Source of the DNA: Cenococcum geophilum 1.58
Taxonomy: Eukaryota > Ascomycota > Dothideomycetes > Gloniales > Gloniaceae
Direction of reading: 5' to 3'
DNA length: 64,000 nucleotides
Assembly: GCA_001692895.1 (NCBI GenBank)
Contig: KV748214.1
Location: 62,001 to 126,000, forward strand
The translations under genes and the position numbers were made by a program. This document shows positions 11,177 to 21,995 of this stretch, one piece after another. How positions within the stretch are numbered: the first letter of the stretch is position 1; every line of letters begins with the position of its first letter. Under the pieces are notes generated by a model, which had not been told where the DNA came from, did no database searches, and saw only the letters and a program-made list of their open reading frames with translations.

Positions 11177-13860
11177 GCGGGATATCTAGTACTATTCGTA
11201 CTAAAGAAGAATAAAAAACTTAGGCTATGCATTAACTATAGATAGTTAAATAGCATTACTAGGAAGGATAGGTATCCTTTACCTTTAATTAGTGAAATTT
11301 AAGATAGGATCGGTAATGCGCAAATCTTTATAAAGATAGATCTAAGATAGGTGTACTATTAGATTAGAATTAAGGAAGGCGATAAATAAAAGGTAGCCTT
11401 TAGGTTAAAGGAAGGACTATATAAACTACTAGTTATACAATTTAGGCTTATAAACGCACTAGTAATATTTTAGAAGCGTATTAATGATATATTAAGAGAA
11501 TACTTAGATAAATTTATTATGGTATATTTTAACGATATTATTATCTACTTAATAAGTAAGGAAGAATATAGAGAATATATCGAATGGGTTTTAAAGAGAC
11601 TATAAGAAGAATAGATGCTAGTAGCAATTAAAAAATGCGAGTTCTTTACTAGAAAGACGGATTTTGTTAGATTTATTATTAAACTAGGCTAACTTAGTAT
11701 AGATCTAAAGAAGATTAAGGCCATAATAAAGTGGTAAGAACTAGAAAATGTAATATAGTTAAGGTTATTTTTAGGGTTCTGCAACTACTACAGAAGGTTT
11801 ATAGCTTAATGGTTAAAGGATATTAAGCCACTTATAAGATTAATAAAGAAGGAAGAACTATAGGTATAGGAAGAGGAATAAAAGGAACTATTTAAGAAAA
11901 TTAAACAGTTATTTACTTAGGAGCCAGTTCTTAAAATCTATTAACCGTAGTTAGAGATAGTGGTTGAAACGGATATATTAGACTATATACTAGGAGTATA
12001 CTTTCTATAGAAATATAAAAATAGATAGCACTTAGTGGTATACTATAGTTAAAAGATAACACTACTAGAACTAAACTATAACATCTATAATAAGGAGTTA
12101 TTAGGTATAATTATAGTATTAAGGGAATAGAGATTATTCTTATAAGGTATAGAAAAACTATTTATAGTTAAAACAAATTATAAGAACTTAATGAGGTTCC
12201 TAATAATGAAAGAACTTAATTAAAGATAGGTTAGATAGGCGGAGATGCTTACGGAATACTATTTTAAGATTTAGTATACTAAGGGTACAGAGAATACACG
12301 AGCAGATGCTTTAAGTAGAAAAGCTAAACTATAAAACAATAAAAAGCCATTAGGGGCTTTATTGCGAAAAGATATAGATAGATTAATTAGATACAACTAT
12401 CTAAAAATTACAGCAATATAAGAGGAGAAAATCTATAATTTATTAGAGAGTAATTAAATATAAAAGATCCTAAACGTATAAATAGAGGATCTAGACTTAG
12501 AGTAGTATAAAAATTAAAAAGTAACGTATATACTAAGATTTATTATAAAAAAGTTTATTAAATTATTTTATAAAGGACTAACTTAAGGATATAACGGAGC
12601 TATAGGCTTAGTGTTAAGACTTTAAGAGGAGTATATTATTAATAGAATCTAGGGACTAGCTAGGTAAGTTATAAAGAAATATCTAGATTAATAAAGGAAT
12701 AAACTAATAAGGCATAAGCTATATAGAGGGCTATAACCTATTAAAATACTAGAGANACTATAGGANGTTATATTATAGGACTTTATTATTAAGTTACTAA
12801 AGTTAAGAGATCCTATTACCGGATAAGATTATAACGTAATCTTAGTAATAGTAGATAAGCTTATAAAGTGGGGATACTTTATAGTATATATAAAAGAAAT
12901 ATTAGCAGAAGATATTACTAGAATTTATGTTAAAGAAGTGTTTATAAGGCATAGAGTACTAAGTAAGATTATATTAGATAGAGATTTAAGATTTATAGTA
13001 GTATTCTGGGAAGTGTTCTTAGTAGAGTAAGGAGTTTAAGCAGTAACTTTCACCGTATATTATCTATAGACAGACGGTTAAACGGAAAGATTAAATTAGA
13101 CACTAGAGTAGTATCTAAGGCATTATATTAATTATATATAGAATAATTAGGTATTGCTATTACTAGTTATATAGTTTACATATAATATAACACTATAAGA
13201 AGAAATAGGCATGTTACTATTTAAGGCGAATTACGGATATAAGCTAAGGACCTTATTATTACCACGTTAAGTAAAGAAGATAAGTAGTATAGCTAAGTAA
13301 AGAATAAAGAGTTTAATGAATCTTTATATAGACCTTATGGAAATAGCTAAGGTAGTATAGTAAAGGATAAAAAGGTACTATAATGCTAAGAGATCTAAGG
13401 GACTAGATCTTAAGGAGGGAGATAAAATATAGCTACTATATAAAAATTTTAAAAGTTAATAACTAAGTAAGAAGTTAGACCATGTTAGACTAGGACCTTT
13501 TAAAATTATATAGAAATTTTTATTAGTTATATTTAAGTTGAACTTACTAGCTAGAATAAAGATCTACCCTATATAGTATATTACAATGCTAAAGCTAGCA
13601 TACGGAAATATTAAGCCACTGGTCTATAAGGCAGACATGTATAGAAGATAAAAAGAAGATAAATAGTAAGTTTTAAAGATCGTTAATTACGAGGATATAG
13701 ACGATAAAACATAGTATAAAGTAAAGTAGATAGGTTATAACGAAACTACTTAGGAGCTACTAGAGAACCTAAAAAACGCTATAGGAAAGGTATAGGAGTA
13801 TTAAAAGAGAAAAGGTTAGGCAATATAGATAAAGGGGAATCGCTAAAGAATAAGTTACCT

Positions 13861-14578
13861 AAGGGGGACCTAGGAAGAGCAACTGCCGAACTACTTAGAG
13901 TTGTTTCCTTCTCTGTTAGAAAAAAATCCGTTCTTTTATTACTAAGTTCCTGTAAACCTTATTCTATAAGCTTTTACTCCTTAAAATAAACCTTCTTGCG
14001 AACCTTCTTAAGATAAAGAAGACAAGTATAAGCGTTTTAACGAGCCTTAAGGGCACAACGCTCCTTATTACAAATGCGAGCTAGATAAAGCTTATTGTTA
14101 TACTAAAGTTAATAAATCTTGGCTAGCGCCTCAGATAGTTCACTATTAAGCTTTATAGTAGTAGATTAAACATGAGACCTTATAACAAATTACTTAGGGA
14201 ACTTAGAGACTATTAAGAGTCATAGGACGCGTATACTTAGCGTTAGAAACGGAACGAACATCATAGGAAGATCGCATATTCGCTCGCGTATACTCGGAAC
14301 AAGAAGACGGTTATCGGTTAATAGGCAACGCGATCGCAACACAGACTAACCCCTCTTTCGTATAACGAGAATAAGAAGGCATAATCTCACCTAGCGACAG
14401 TATAACAGCTACGGTACGAGACCAGCGCTCAGCTAAAGAAGAAGCAGGTGCTTTAGGCATTATAAGTAATAATATTAACTAAATTAATCAGACGGACATT
14501 ACACCTCTAGTAAACAACTTAGAGATACTAGGTATCTTTAAGGACAAAAATAGAGAGGAAGAAGATGGTGTTACGGAC
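13861..14578 (+). pseudogene. Extra frame after the chromodomain, function unknown
   Basis: Translation stays in one frame for about 220 codons if TAA/TAG are read as former Gln, and runs up to the 3' LTR. Readable stretches include ALETERTS, EDRIFARVYSEQEDGYR and SDSITATVRDQRSAKEEAG. There is no frameshift, so it was probably coding. I do not recognise a domain. It could be a C-terminal extension of Pol or a separate accessory protein. Confidence 0.4.
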
Positions 14579-14992
14579 GCTTTAAGTACGATATTACGAC
14601 TACTTAGAGAGGAGTTAGAAGAAGCTAGTTAGTTAATATAGGCACGGTTTAGGTTAGAACCCGTAGAGCTATATAACGAGGAATAGTAACTAAGGTCATA
14701 TAACGAGCTCTGTAAGCTCTGTAAGGCCTATAAGGAATGTTTTACATACCTTATATACCTTACGTACTTCACGTATAAGAAGGATTTTATAGGAATACAG
14801 TTGTATATTTAAGGACCCTTAGTCCCTACCTAGATAGTTCCTTCCTTATAGTAATTCTTAGAATACAATTAGAGTTAATCTATTAGGTAACCACTCCACC
14901 AGTTATTATTATATTATTAACTTACTTACAATACCTATATACCTAGCCTATTAACAAGTCCACCGTAGTTCCTATTATAAGGCTCCGTTACA
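14579..14992 (+). repeat. 3' LTR of the gypsy element
   Basis: Partner of the LTR at 3,844-4,269; starts TGTTACGG and ends CCGTTACA, followed directly by the GTCTT duplication. Confidence 0.9.
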
Positions 14993-14997
14993 GTCTT

Positions 14998-15404
14998 CCT
15001 ATAGGGTATCCTTTTCCTTATATCCCTTATATCCCTTATATCCCTATATAGTCTAGTAATATTACGCGGCGTTACTTCTAGCCCGTTAAGGCTTAGGATG
15101 GCTAGCCTAGCCCCCTAGTATTAAAGGTAGGAAACACTAGAAAGGCACCTACGCCCCCCTAGCTTATCGCCTATTATTTCCATTCATATAACCTAGCGTA
15201 TAGTTATTTCCGTAGCTGTTAAGCCCTAACCTTCTGTCTCCTATATTTAATGTAGTCTTCTCTCTCCTATGCCTTATATATGCTTCAGTAGCAGTTTACG
15301 CATTTTATTTAGTCTTAATTTAAGCAGTGTCTTATATTGTGGGGGCCTATATCCTATACACGGTTGAGGTGCTACGCAAATGTGGCCCGTGCGCGAATAT
15401 CAAA
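14998..15404 (-). mobile_element. LINE remainder beyond the gypsy insertion (ORF1 / 5' region)
   Basis: Removing 3,844-14,992 and one GTCTT joins this stretch to the LINE. The LINE side at about 3,700-3,840 reads VNITFAADS and LVKIGKELE on the minus strand, like ORF1 of Tad elements. This side is AT-rich with a short CCCTTATAT run near 15,015-15,050. The 5' end of the LINE is not clear and the last part may be unrelated sequence. Assignment is by continuity, not by a recognised motif. Confidence 0.45.
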
Positions 15405-15569
15405 ATATTAACCAGACTTGCGAAGGATAAATTATCCTATCCGGTCAGGCGGATAATAGTCCTATCTAAGGATAGCCCGGATATCGGATAATATCCGGAT
15501 AATATCTGGATATTTGCAAATTTTTAACTATAAACTAAACCTTTACCCCCTATTATACGACGCTATAAA

Positions 15570-15936
15570 TATGGCTAGTACTAGTGAAATTTACTCTAAA
15601 AACTTTAATAATAATAATTCCTTTAAAGTTAATACACTTTCTGCTCTTTTAAATGGCGTTAAGACCAAAGCTAATACCGGTTTAATCCTAACTACTTATA
15701 CGACATAGACCTTAAGACAAGTCTCCTTAATTTATAAATATACTCATACGGTAATAAAAAAAGAAAAATCTTATATAAAGAAACGCTACTTTTATAAATA
15801 CTGTCCTCCTTAAGACCTAAAAGGACACTATTTCTTAACCGTTAGATTATAAGGCCATTTTAGAAAATATAATATTAAATAGAGTCTAGCAGAGAATTAG
15901 GAGCGTACGATAGTAAAAAATTAGAGGGAGAGAACT
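15570..15936 (+). pseudogene. hAT transposase N-terminal part with BED-type zinc finger
   Basis: Opens at an ATG (MASTSEIYSKN). Near 15,780-15,880 it reads RYFYKYCPP then KGHYF and GHFRKYNI, the outline of a BED zinc finger (paired Cys, then His) with positions lost to RIP. The frame is cut at the copia target site (CTTTT, 15,937-15,941) and continues at 21,996. Confidence 0.65.
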
Positions 15937-15941
15937 CTTTT

Positions 15942-16160
15942 TATTTGTATTAACTTAATGATATAAGTGAGTCATATCCCGGGGCACGAAATACGTATAG
16001 TATCGTATGCTCTTTGGGATAGTGGTGACTGTCGATTCTATTGAGGTAGACTACGTAGTCTATATACTGACGCGCCTCCCCCTAATTAGTTAGTACCTAA
16101 GTGGTTGGTGCACCAAACGCGTAACCACGCGTTTGGTGTACCACGTGCTGTAATCATATA
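15942..16160 (-). repeat. Copia LTR (3' LTR on the coding strand) with a hairpin
   Basis: 219 bp, matching 21,772-21,990. It contains a strong inverted repeat near 16,108-16,144: CACCAAACGCG, a short loop, CGCGTTTGGTG. Confidence 0.88.
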
Positions 16161-16399
16161 CTGGCGGTACTTGGAAATGACTTAATTGTATCTAACCTCC
16201 GTAATCGCTTTAATGGAGCCGTAAAATACAAAAGAAATATATAGGAAATCCCTCCTAAGGTGCCTTCTGGGCTGCCTTCTAAACGGTGCTCTAAGCTGGT
16301 TATAAGTCCTACTTACGGTCCGTAAAGTAGACCGTACGGCCTTCTAACGGGCCGTAAATAAACCGTAAGTGCTCCGTTAGTCTCGTTCCACCCATTCTA

Positions 16400-19300
16400 T
16401 AACCCTTAGGTTAAGCTTATTTGTGTTAATTAGGGTTTTAAGAGCTTGGCACGGCTTTACCTTAGTTATAGCGTCTACTGGGTTGTCTTCGGTGCTAATC
16501 TATTTGACCTTCGTAATCTCACGTCGTTCGTAGGCCTGATGTAAGCACATTAGGTTGACCATAAGCCTCTTCTCCTATGTCGTACCTAGTTTGACTAGGC
16601 AGTCGTAGAGGGACTTTGAATTAGTGTATAAAACTAGGGGTAGCTGCTCCAATTATAGGATCTTCTAGATTGTTAATTTGATTGCGGCTGCTATATTAAA
16701 GCCATAGGCTAGTGTATATAGTTTAGAAGCTAGTACGCTGCGGGTTACTTGTTTGCATTTAATTAAAGACTAATATAGTATATTTACGTCCTAATTACGG
16801 TCCGTAAGTATAATTACGAAGCCGATTTGCGATAATAGGTCCCTATTATTGGCAAAAGAGGCGTCTATAAATACCATTACGCTAAGGGAATTCAGGTCTA
16901 GTGGTATAAAAGTAAGTCCTCTTGTTACATTGTTAATTTGCCACTAAATACGCTTATTTAGCTACTTAATATCTTCCTCTTACGGATCTATTACCTAGGC
17001 CGCAAAGGATAAGTCGTAGGTAGATTTGGGTTGACAGACTATAGCAATATAGGCGCCTCTTACACGCTATATAACGTATTAGTCCTTTATATTTACGGTT
17101 TTACGGGTCTCTCCGCGGGAACTGGTAAGGTCCGTAGGCTTTGCTATAATAAGCCTTAGGTTTTAAGTTTGGCGTTCCTAAGTTAACTAGATTAGGTTGC
17201 CCTTTTATATAATTAAGCCTCCATTAAACTTAACTAGGGTCTACTTAGTTAACTGCTCTCGCGGCTTTACTAGGAACTTGGCCTTTTATAATTTATTCTC
17301 TTCGGCATCTATAAAAGTCCGGTCCGCTATAAAGAGGGTATTATCTATTTAGAGTCCAACAATACTAAGGCCGTTTGATAGTGTATATAGAAGGCAGGGG
17401 TTATAGGTTAACTATTCCATTTTAAGTTTACGGACGTAATGCTAGTGGTACGTCTTAAACCAGTGGTTTCTAGCTTCTGGCACTCCATAAAGGGGTTTTA
17501 TAACCTATAAAATTGTTCCTAGTTGCAAGTTAAGCTTAAGGGGTAGTCGTATAAAGATGTCCCTACTTAAGTAGGTATTAGATTATACGTAGGTTTATAA
17601 GATATCCCGTAAGTAAAGGGCTACGGGCTTAGTTTGCTGTAGTCTAGGCGTAAGTATAAGTATAATCCATTAACTGACTTGTTAAATTATGGGCGATTGC
17701 GTAAGGACTAAGCCCTTTCCCTAGTCGTTATAGGCTTATATAACAAGCCTTAACTTCTCAAAGGCTTTATCAGTACTAGGGTGCTTAATCTTATTAACAA
17801 AGCGTAAGTTAAATATACGGACGCCTTGCGGAACGTCTTTCTCTGTTATAACCGCAAAGACGCCCTTCTTAAGTAGTCCGTTGATCTCTTTGCGTCGTGA
17901 GTCTATAAAAGGGGTTTCCTGTACCAGAACTGATATATCCGTAGGCGGAGATTGCTTTGCGGATGTGCCTATAGAGGTTAGGTGGTTCTCCGTTACGGGG
18001 TTCTCCGTTATAGGGTGCTTTCGGGGGCATCCTTGGCTACGCTTTACAGCAGGTTTAGTAGGTTTGCGGGGGACTTCTAAAGTAGGTAGGGGTATTTCTA
18101 GTTCGTCTGGTTCGGCGGGTACTTCTAGTTTATCTAGTTTAACGGCATAGGTATTTTCGGACCGAAAATAGGGTTTTATGGACGTGCTTCTGAAGTTGGT
18201 TGGTCCGCTAGGGAGTTATATACAACACGTTTCGTCTTCTGTAGCTAGTAAACGGTAAGGTCCAGTCCAATTGCCGCTTTTACGCCATACAAGGACTTTA
18301 GAATTAAGCGGGAGGTCATAAACTAAAGTTATATTAGGTCCGTTACGGTAATGTAGAGCGCTATTAATGGCTTGTTTGGCCCGTAATTTGACTATTTCGG
18401 CTATTGCCTTCCGTATTGCAGCTGCTTGTTCCGTAATAGATGGGGTAGCAGGGCCTAGGTTGCTTATCCTTGGGTAGGCTCCGTAAACCAAAAGGGTGGG
18501 TACTAGTCTGTTAGGGCCAGCGGTGTTGTTGACGGCTTTTACGGCCATCTGTAAAGCCAATTCCTTTTAGATGTCCTTATACTCGTCCGTAATAATCTAG
18601 TAAGCTCTCCGTAGGGCTAGGTAAGCTCGCTTAATAAGCCTAATAGACTAGTGCGCCTTAACTAGAACGGCTTTTATTAAAATAGCCATGACCGTAGTAT
18701 ACTATTGGAATTCCTTACTGATAAAGTTCCTACTAGCGTTGTGGGTAATATACTTAGGAGGTCTAAGGTATATATTAATCCAGCAGGTCCGTAAAATGTC
18801 CTAAGTATATTTTGTGGATATATTTTACAACTAACGGGCGGCTTAATAGCGGGTTGCCTCGTTAATTATATGTAATACTAGACTGCCGTTAATGTATATA
18901 ATGTCCATATATACTAAGTGGTTAAAGTTAAGGTCCTTATAAAGGGTGAACTTAAATCTGCTTAGGGAACGTCCGTATTTCTGGCAAAAAGAGCAGTATT
19001 TGGTTAGGTGGTCGATTGCCTTCCTATTAACGTTGTTGTGTCTAGAGCGTTTAAGGACTCTATATAGCTTTTCGGCTAATAGGTAGCTAAAGCGGCGGTA
19101 TAGTCGGTGGATTTTAGTACTAGTAAGGTAGCATAGGTTATAGTTAAAAGATTCCTAAATATAGGTCCGTAAAGTCTCTCCCTATATAAGGAACGGGTGT
19201 CCAAATCGTNGTATAATTGGNAGGGTNATATGCTTNCTTCCTAGGGCAGTTNNNGGGCCAATTACGGTATCCNTAACATTATTNTAGTAAACTTATAACC

Positions 19301-19900
19301 TATCCATGTCCGTAAAACAGAGTAGAAAATAGGTGTCCGCTTTTACTACGTGGAAGTTAACTAGGCTAATTAGGGTCTTAACTGCCACTAATCTAATTAA
19401 TGTGGTTAAGCCGATGCCAAATTAGACGTTTACGGCCCCAGTTTGCATAGTATTAATATCCGTATTGTCATTTATGGTGGTCTTATATACAAGGTATTGT
19501 CCGTAACCTACAGTAGATTTCTTAGAGGCACCTATATTAATTATAACGCCGTAAAATTCTTTGGGGGTGTAGCGTTTAGTGGTAATATATGTAAATGGGT
19601 CCTATTCGCGGTCTGTGACGTCCATAACGGGTCCAACGGGTGTATTTATGGGCTAGTTTTCAGGTGCAATTAAGTGTATAAAGGAGTGGTTAGCTAATAC
19701 GGTCGTAATATTAAAGGCTTAGCTGTCCGTAAAAGGTCCAAAAGTAGTTAGGAACGTCTCTAAGGTCTCCTATTCCTAAGTATCTGAGTTAAAGTTAATT
19801 ATAAGGGCTTCTATTAACTTATCAGGAGGCTTTTCCGCTTCCTCTCCTTCGTATTCCAAAATGAACTAGTTAATACGGTTATTAAGTCTCTTCCTAAACT
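16400..19900 (-). pseudogene. Copia Pol remnant (integrase, RT, RNase H)
   Basis: Minus strand. The longest clean piece, 18,216-18,560 (114 codons), reads AVKAVNNTAGPNRLVPTLLV then YDLPLNSKVLVWRKSGNW, the C-terminal integrase region of fungal copia elements. RT is at about 17,250-17,400 (IDNTLFIADRTFIDAEENKL). The rest is broken by TAA/TAG stops. Non-functional. Confidence 0.75.
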
Positions 19901-21344
19901 TGGTACGTTCTTCCTAGGTATACCTTGTAGACTAATATCCTTCCTTGCCGCATATAAAGCACTTTTGGCTAGTTTGTCTGCGGGGGTATGCTTTCGTATA
20001 GGAGTTGCTATAGGGGTTACGGGTAGGACCTGGTCGATGCGGGTACTGCTAGCGGTAGCGGCGGTCCGTAAAGTAGGCGTCTAAGTTAGTTTATGGGTTT
20101 TACAGGTCCGTAATAAAGGCTTGGGTACTATCTGGCGGGTTTAAGACTTTGTACGTTATAATGGAGGACCGTAAATTGTTAATAAGACCAGCTACGGTGT
20201 CTGCGGGCTTATAGTAGGCGTATTTATAAGGTTTTACTTCCTGGCAAGCTGTAATAAGCTTGTTGTATAGGAAGTCGTCCGTTTAAAGCTTAATGTTAAG
20301 GCCGTACTATAGGTGCCGGAGGTCTTTAATAAGAATTTGCAGGCACTCTATAGTTGACTTTTCGGTATTCTTATTAATTACGGTCCGTAACTTGATCGCA
20401 TTCCATTAGGTAAGGATATTACGCCTATATTCTAGTCCTTTAAAGTAGTTATATATAGCTTTGCATAGCTTATTAAAGGAGACACTAAGGGGGTTGCTCT
20501 TAAGGTTAGTGTAGTAGTAGTTAAGGGCTAGGCCGCGCAGCATAGTGGAATAGGCTTGGCTGAATTCCTATTTAGGAATATCAGCCTTCTAATAGAGGTC
20601 TATAAAGATAGTAAGTTTGAAGTTAAAGTTATCGTTTTCACCGCTATACTTAGATTCGTTAGTATAGAGCTTAGCCAAGTTAGCTAGTTCCTTGCCGTAG
20701 GTCTTTACTTAAGTGGGTTGCGGATCTGTAACTTGGGCGGTCTATAGATCTGTAACTTAGGTAATAGGAGGGTTTTAGTCCATATTTTGGTTTATAGGGG
20801 TATTATAGTCCGTAATTTAGGTTATGGGGGTATTACGGTCCATAACTTAAGTACTAGGTGTGCTTTAGCCCATAAAATTAATTCTAAAATCGCTTAGGTT
20901 TATAAGACGAATTTGGTTAAGTAGGTTAGGTATAAGGCTAGTAATACCATTAAGTTTAGGAGAAGCAAAGAGTTTATTAGTGACTTTAACCTAGTCTAGA
21001 ATTTCCTCTTTAGTCTATTCCGTTTGGTCCTCCTCCTATATTATATTATATAAGGACCGTATAACAGTAACTTATTTATCCTTTTTAACCTATATACCTT
21101 AGTAACGTAAAAGGGTTTGTAGGTTATAGATAGTAGTAGGGTTACAAGTCTTAAGAATATCTTCCGTAAAGTCCGTAAAGTCTTCTTTATATTACTCCTA
21201 CAGGTCGTTATTTATAAGCTTAAAATATCCGTATTTAAGGATTTTGTACTTAATATAGTTATTAACGTCAGCTATAGACGTAAGGTCGACTCCTTATCTC
21301 TATTTCTCTCAACCTTTATTAATCTGCTTGCTTGTGTCTGCCAT
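19900..21344 (-). pseudogene. Copia Gag remnant
   Basis: ATG at 21,344 (MADTSKQINK). A knuckle near 19,925-19,975 reads KCFICGKEGY, with the third ligand His now Tyr. Frame broken by TAA/TAG. Confidence 0.65.
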
Positions 21345-21771
21345 ACTGTATAGTATAGTACGTAGCGGGTAGTAGTAGCTTGTAACGGGTAGGGGAGGTC
21401 TTATAACGGTCCGTAAAATTAATTAAAGGGTCCGTAATAGTTCAAGAGGTCTTATAATGGTCCGTAACGGCGATTAATAGGTCCGTAATGGTTTATAGGG
21501 GGGTAGGGGGTTTCCGTAAAAGGTCCGGAGGGGTTTAAGGTTCAAGGGGTTAAGGATAGGGGGTTCTGTAAGGGTCTATATTCGCGTCTATAAACTTCTA
21601 GTAAACCGTACTAAGACTTAAATAAGTATACAGAGTTGGTGATAGTTCTGTAATCCCCGGCTTCCAACCTTCCAGCAGGTCGTACTAGGAGTCTAAATGG
21701 GTGGTCGCTGTTATGTATCGCTTGGGGGGAGGTGTTAAGTAATTGCTGATCTGTGCGCGCTTACTAATTAG

Positions 21772-21990
21772 TATTTATATCAACTTAATGATATAAGTGA
21801 GTTATATCCCGGGGCACGAAATACGTATAGTATCGTATGCTCTTTGGGATAGTAGTGACTGTCGATTCTATTAAGGTAGACTACGTGGTCTATATACTGA
21901 CGCGCCTCCCCCTAATTAGTCAGCACCTAAGTGGTTGGTGCACCAAACGCGTAACCACGCGTTTGGTGTACCACGTGCTGTAATCATACA
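21772..21990 (-). repeat. Copia LTR (5' LTR on the coding strand)
   Basis: Partner of 15,942-16,160 with the same CACCAAACGCG hairpin. Ends CATACA, followed by CTTTT. Confidence 0.88.
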
Positions 21991-21995
21991 CTTTT

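Larger units (their letters stand above)
7400..13860 (+). pseudogene. Pol remnant: protease, RT, RNase H, integrase, chromodomain (interrupted)
   Basis: Protease: LVDSGAIRNYI near 7,450 (DSGA active site). RT: its N-terminal part ends at 8,074 at the nested insertion and resumes at 11,177 (GYLVLFVLKKNKKLRLCINYR, RLKEGLYKL), with YFNDIIIY near 11,530 in place of the usual YFDDIIIY. RNase H and connection follow to about 12,330. Integrase spans about 12,550-13,500. A chromodomain is readable at about 13,660-13,830 (VLKIVNYEDID then YKVK-IGYNETT-ELLENLKNA). Stops at former Gln/Trp codons occur throughout. The chromodomain normally binds methylated histone H3K9 and steers integration; here it is a fossil. 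Confidence 0.85.
3844..14992 (+). mobile_element. Ty3/gypsy chromodomain LTR retrotransposon, RIP-degraded
   Basis: An 11,149-bp LTR element bounded by a perfect 5-bp TSD GTCTT (3,839-3,843 and 14,993-14,997). LTRs start TGTTACGG; the right one ends CCGTTACA. Order on the plus strand is gag, CCHC knuckle, protease, RT, RNase H, integrase, chromodomain, which is Ty3/gypsy order. All frames are broken by TAA/TAG. It lies inside the ORF1 region of the LINE and is itself interrupted at 8,075-11,176 by a smaller LTR element; without that insertion it is about 8.0 kb. Chromodomain gypsy elements are known to favour heterochromatin, which fits the AT-rich setting. Confidence 0.9.
15942..21990 (-). 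mobile_element. Ty1/copia LTR retrotransposon inside the hAT transposase
   Basis: 6,049 bp, TSD CTTTT at 15,937-15,941 and 21,991-21,995, LTRs of 219 bp. Coding direction is minus: gag (from ATG at 21,344) with a CCHC knuckle near 19,950, then integrase (around 18.2-19.2 kb), then RT (around 17.3 kb) and RNase H. Integrase before RT is copia order. The RT motif usually reading VDDTLFI is IDNTLFI here, with TAA/TAG stops. Ns at about 19,210-19,285 are unresolved bases. LTR starts with TA rather than TG, which RIP could explain. Confidence 0.88.

Noticed and set aside
15942..15946. Copia LTR start set at TGTAT (15,946) to give TGTAT..ATACA ends
   Set aside because: The CTTTT duplication fits only if the LTR starts at 15,942, where both copies already match.
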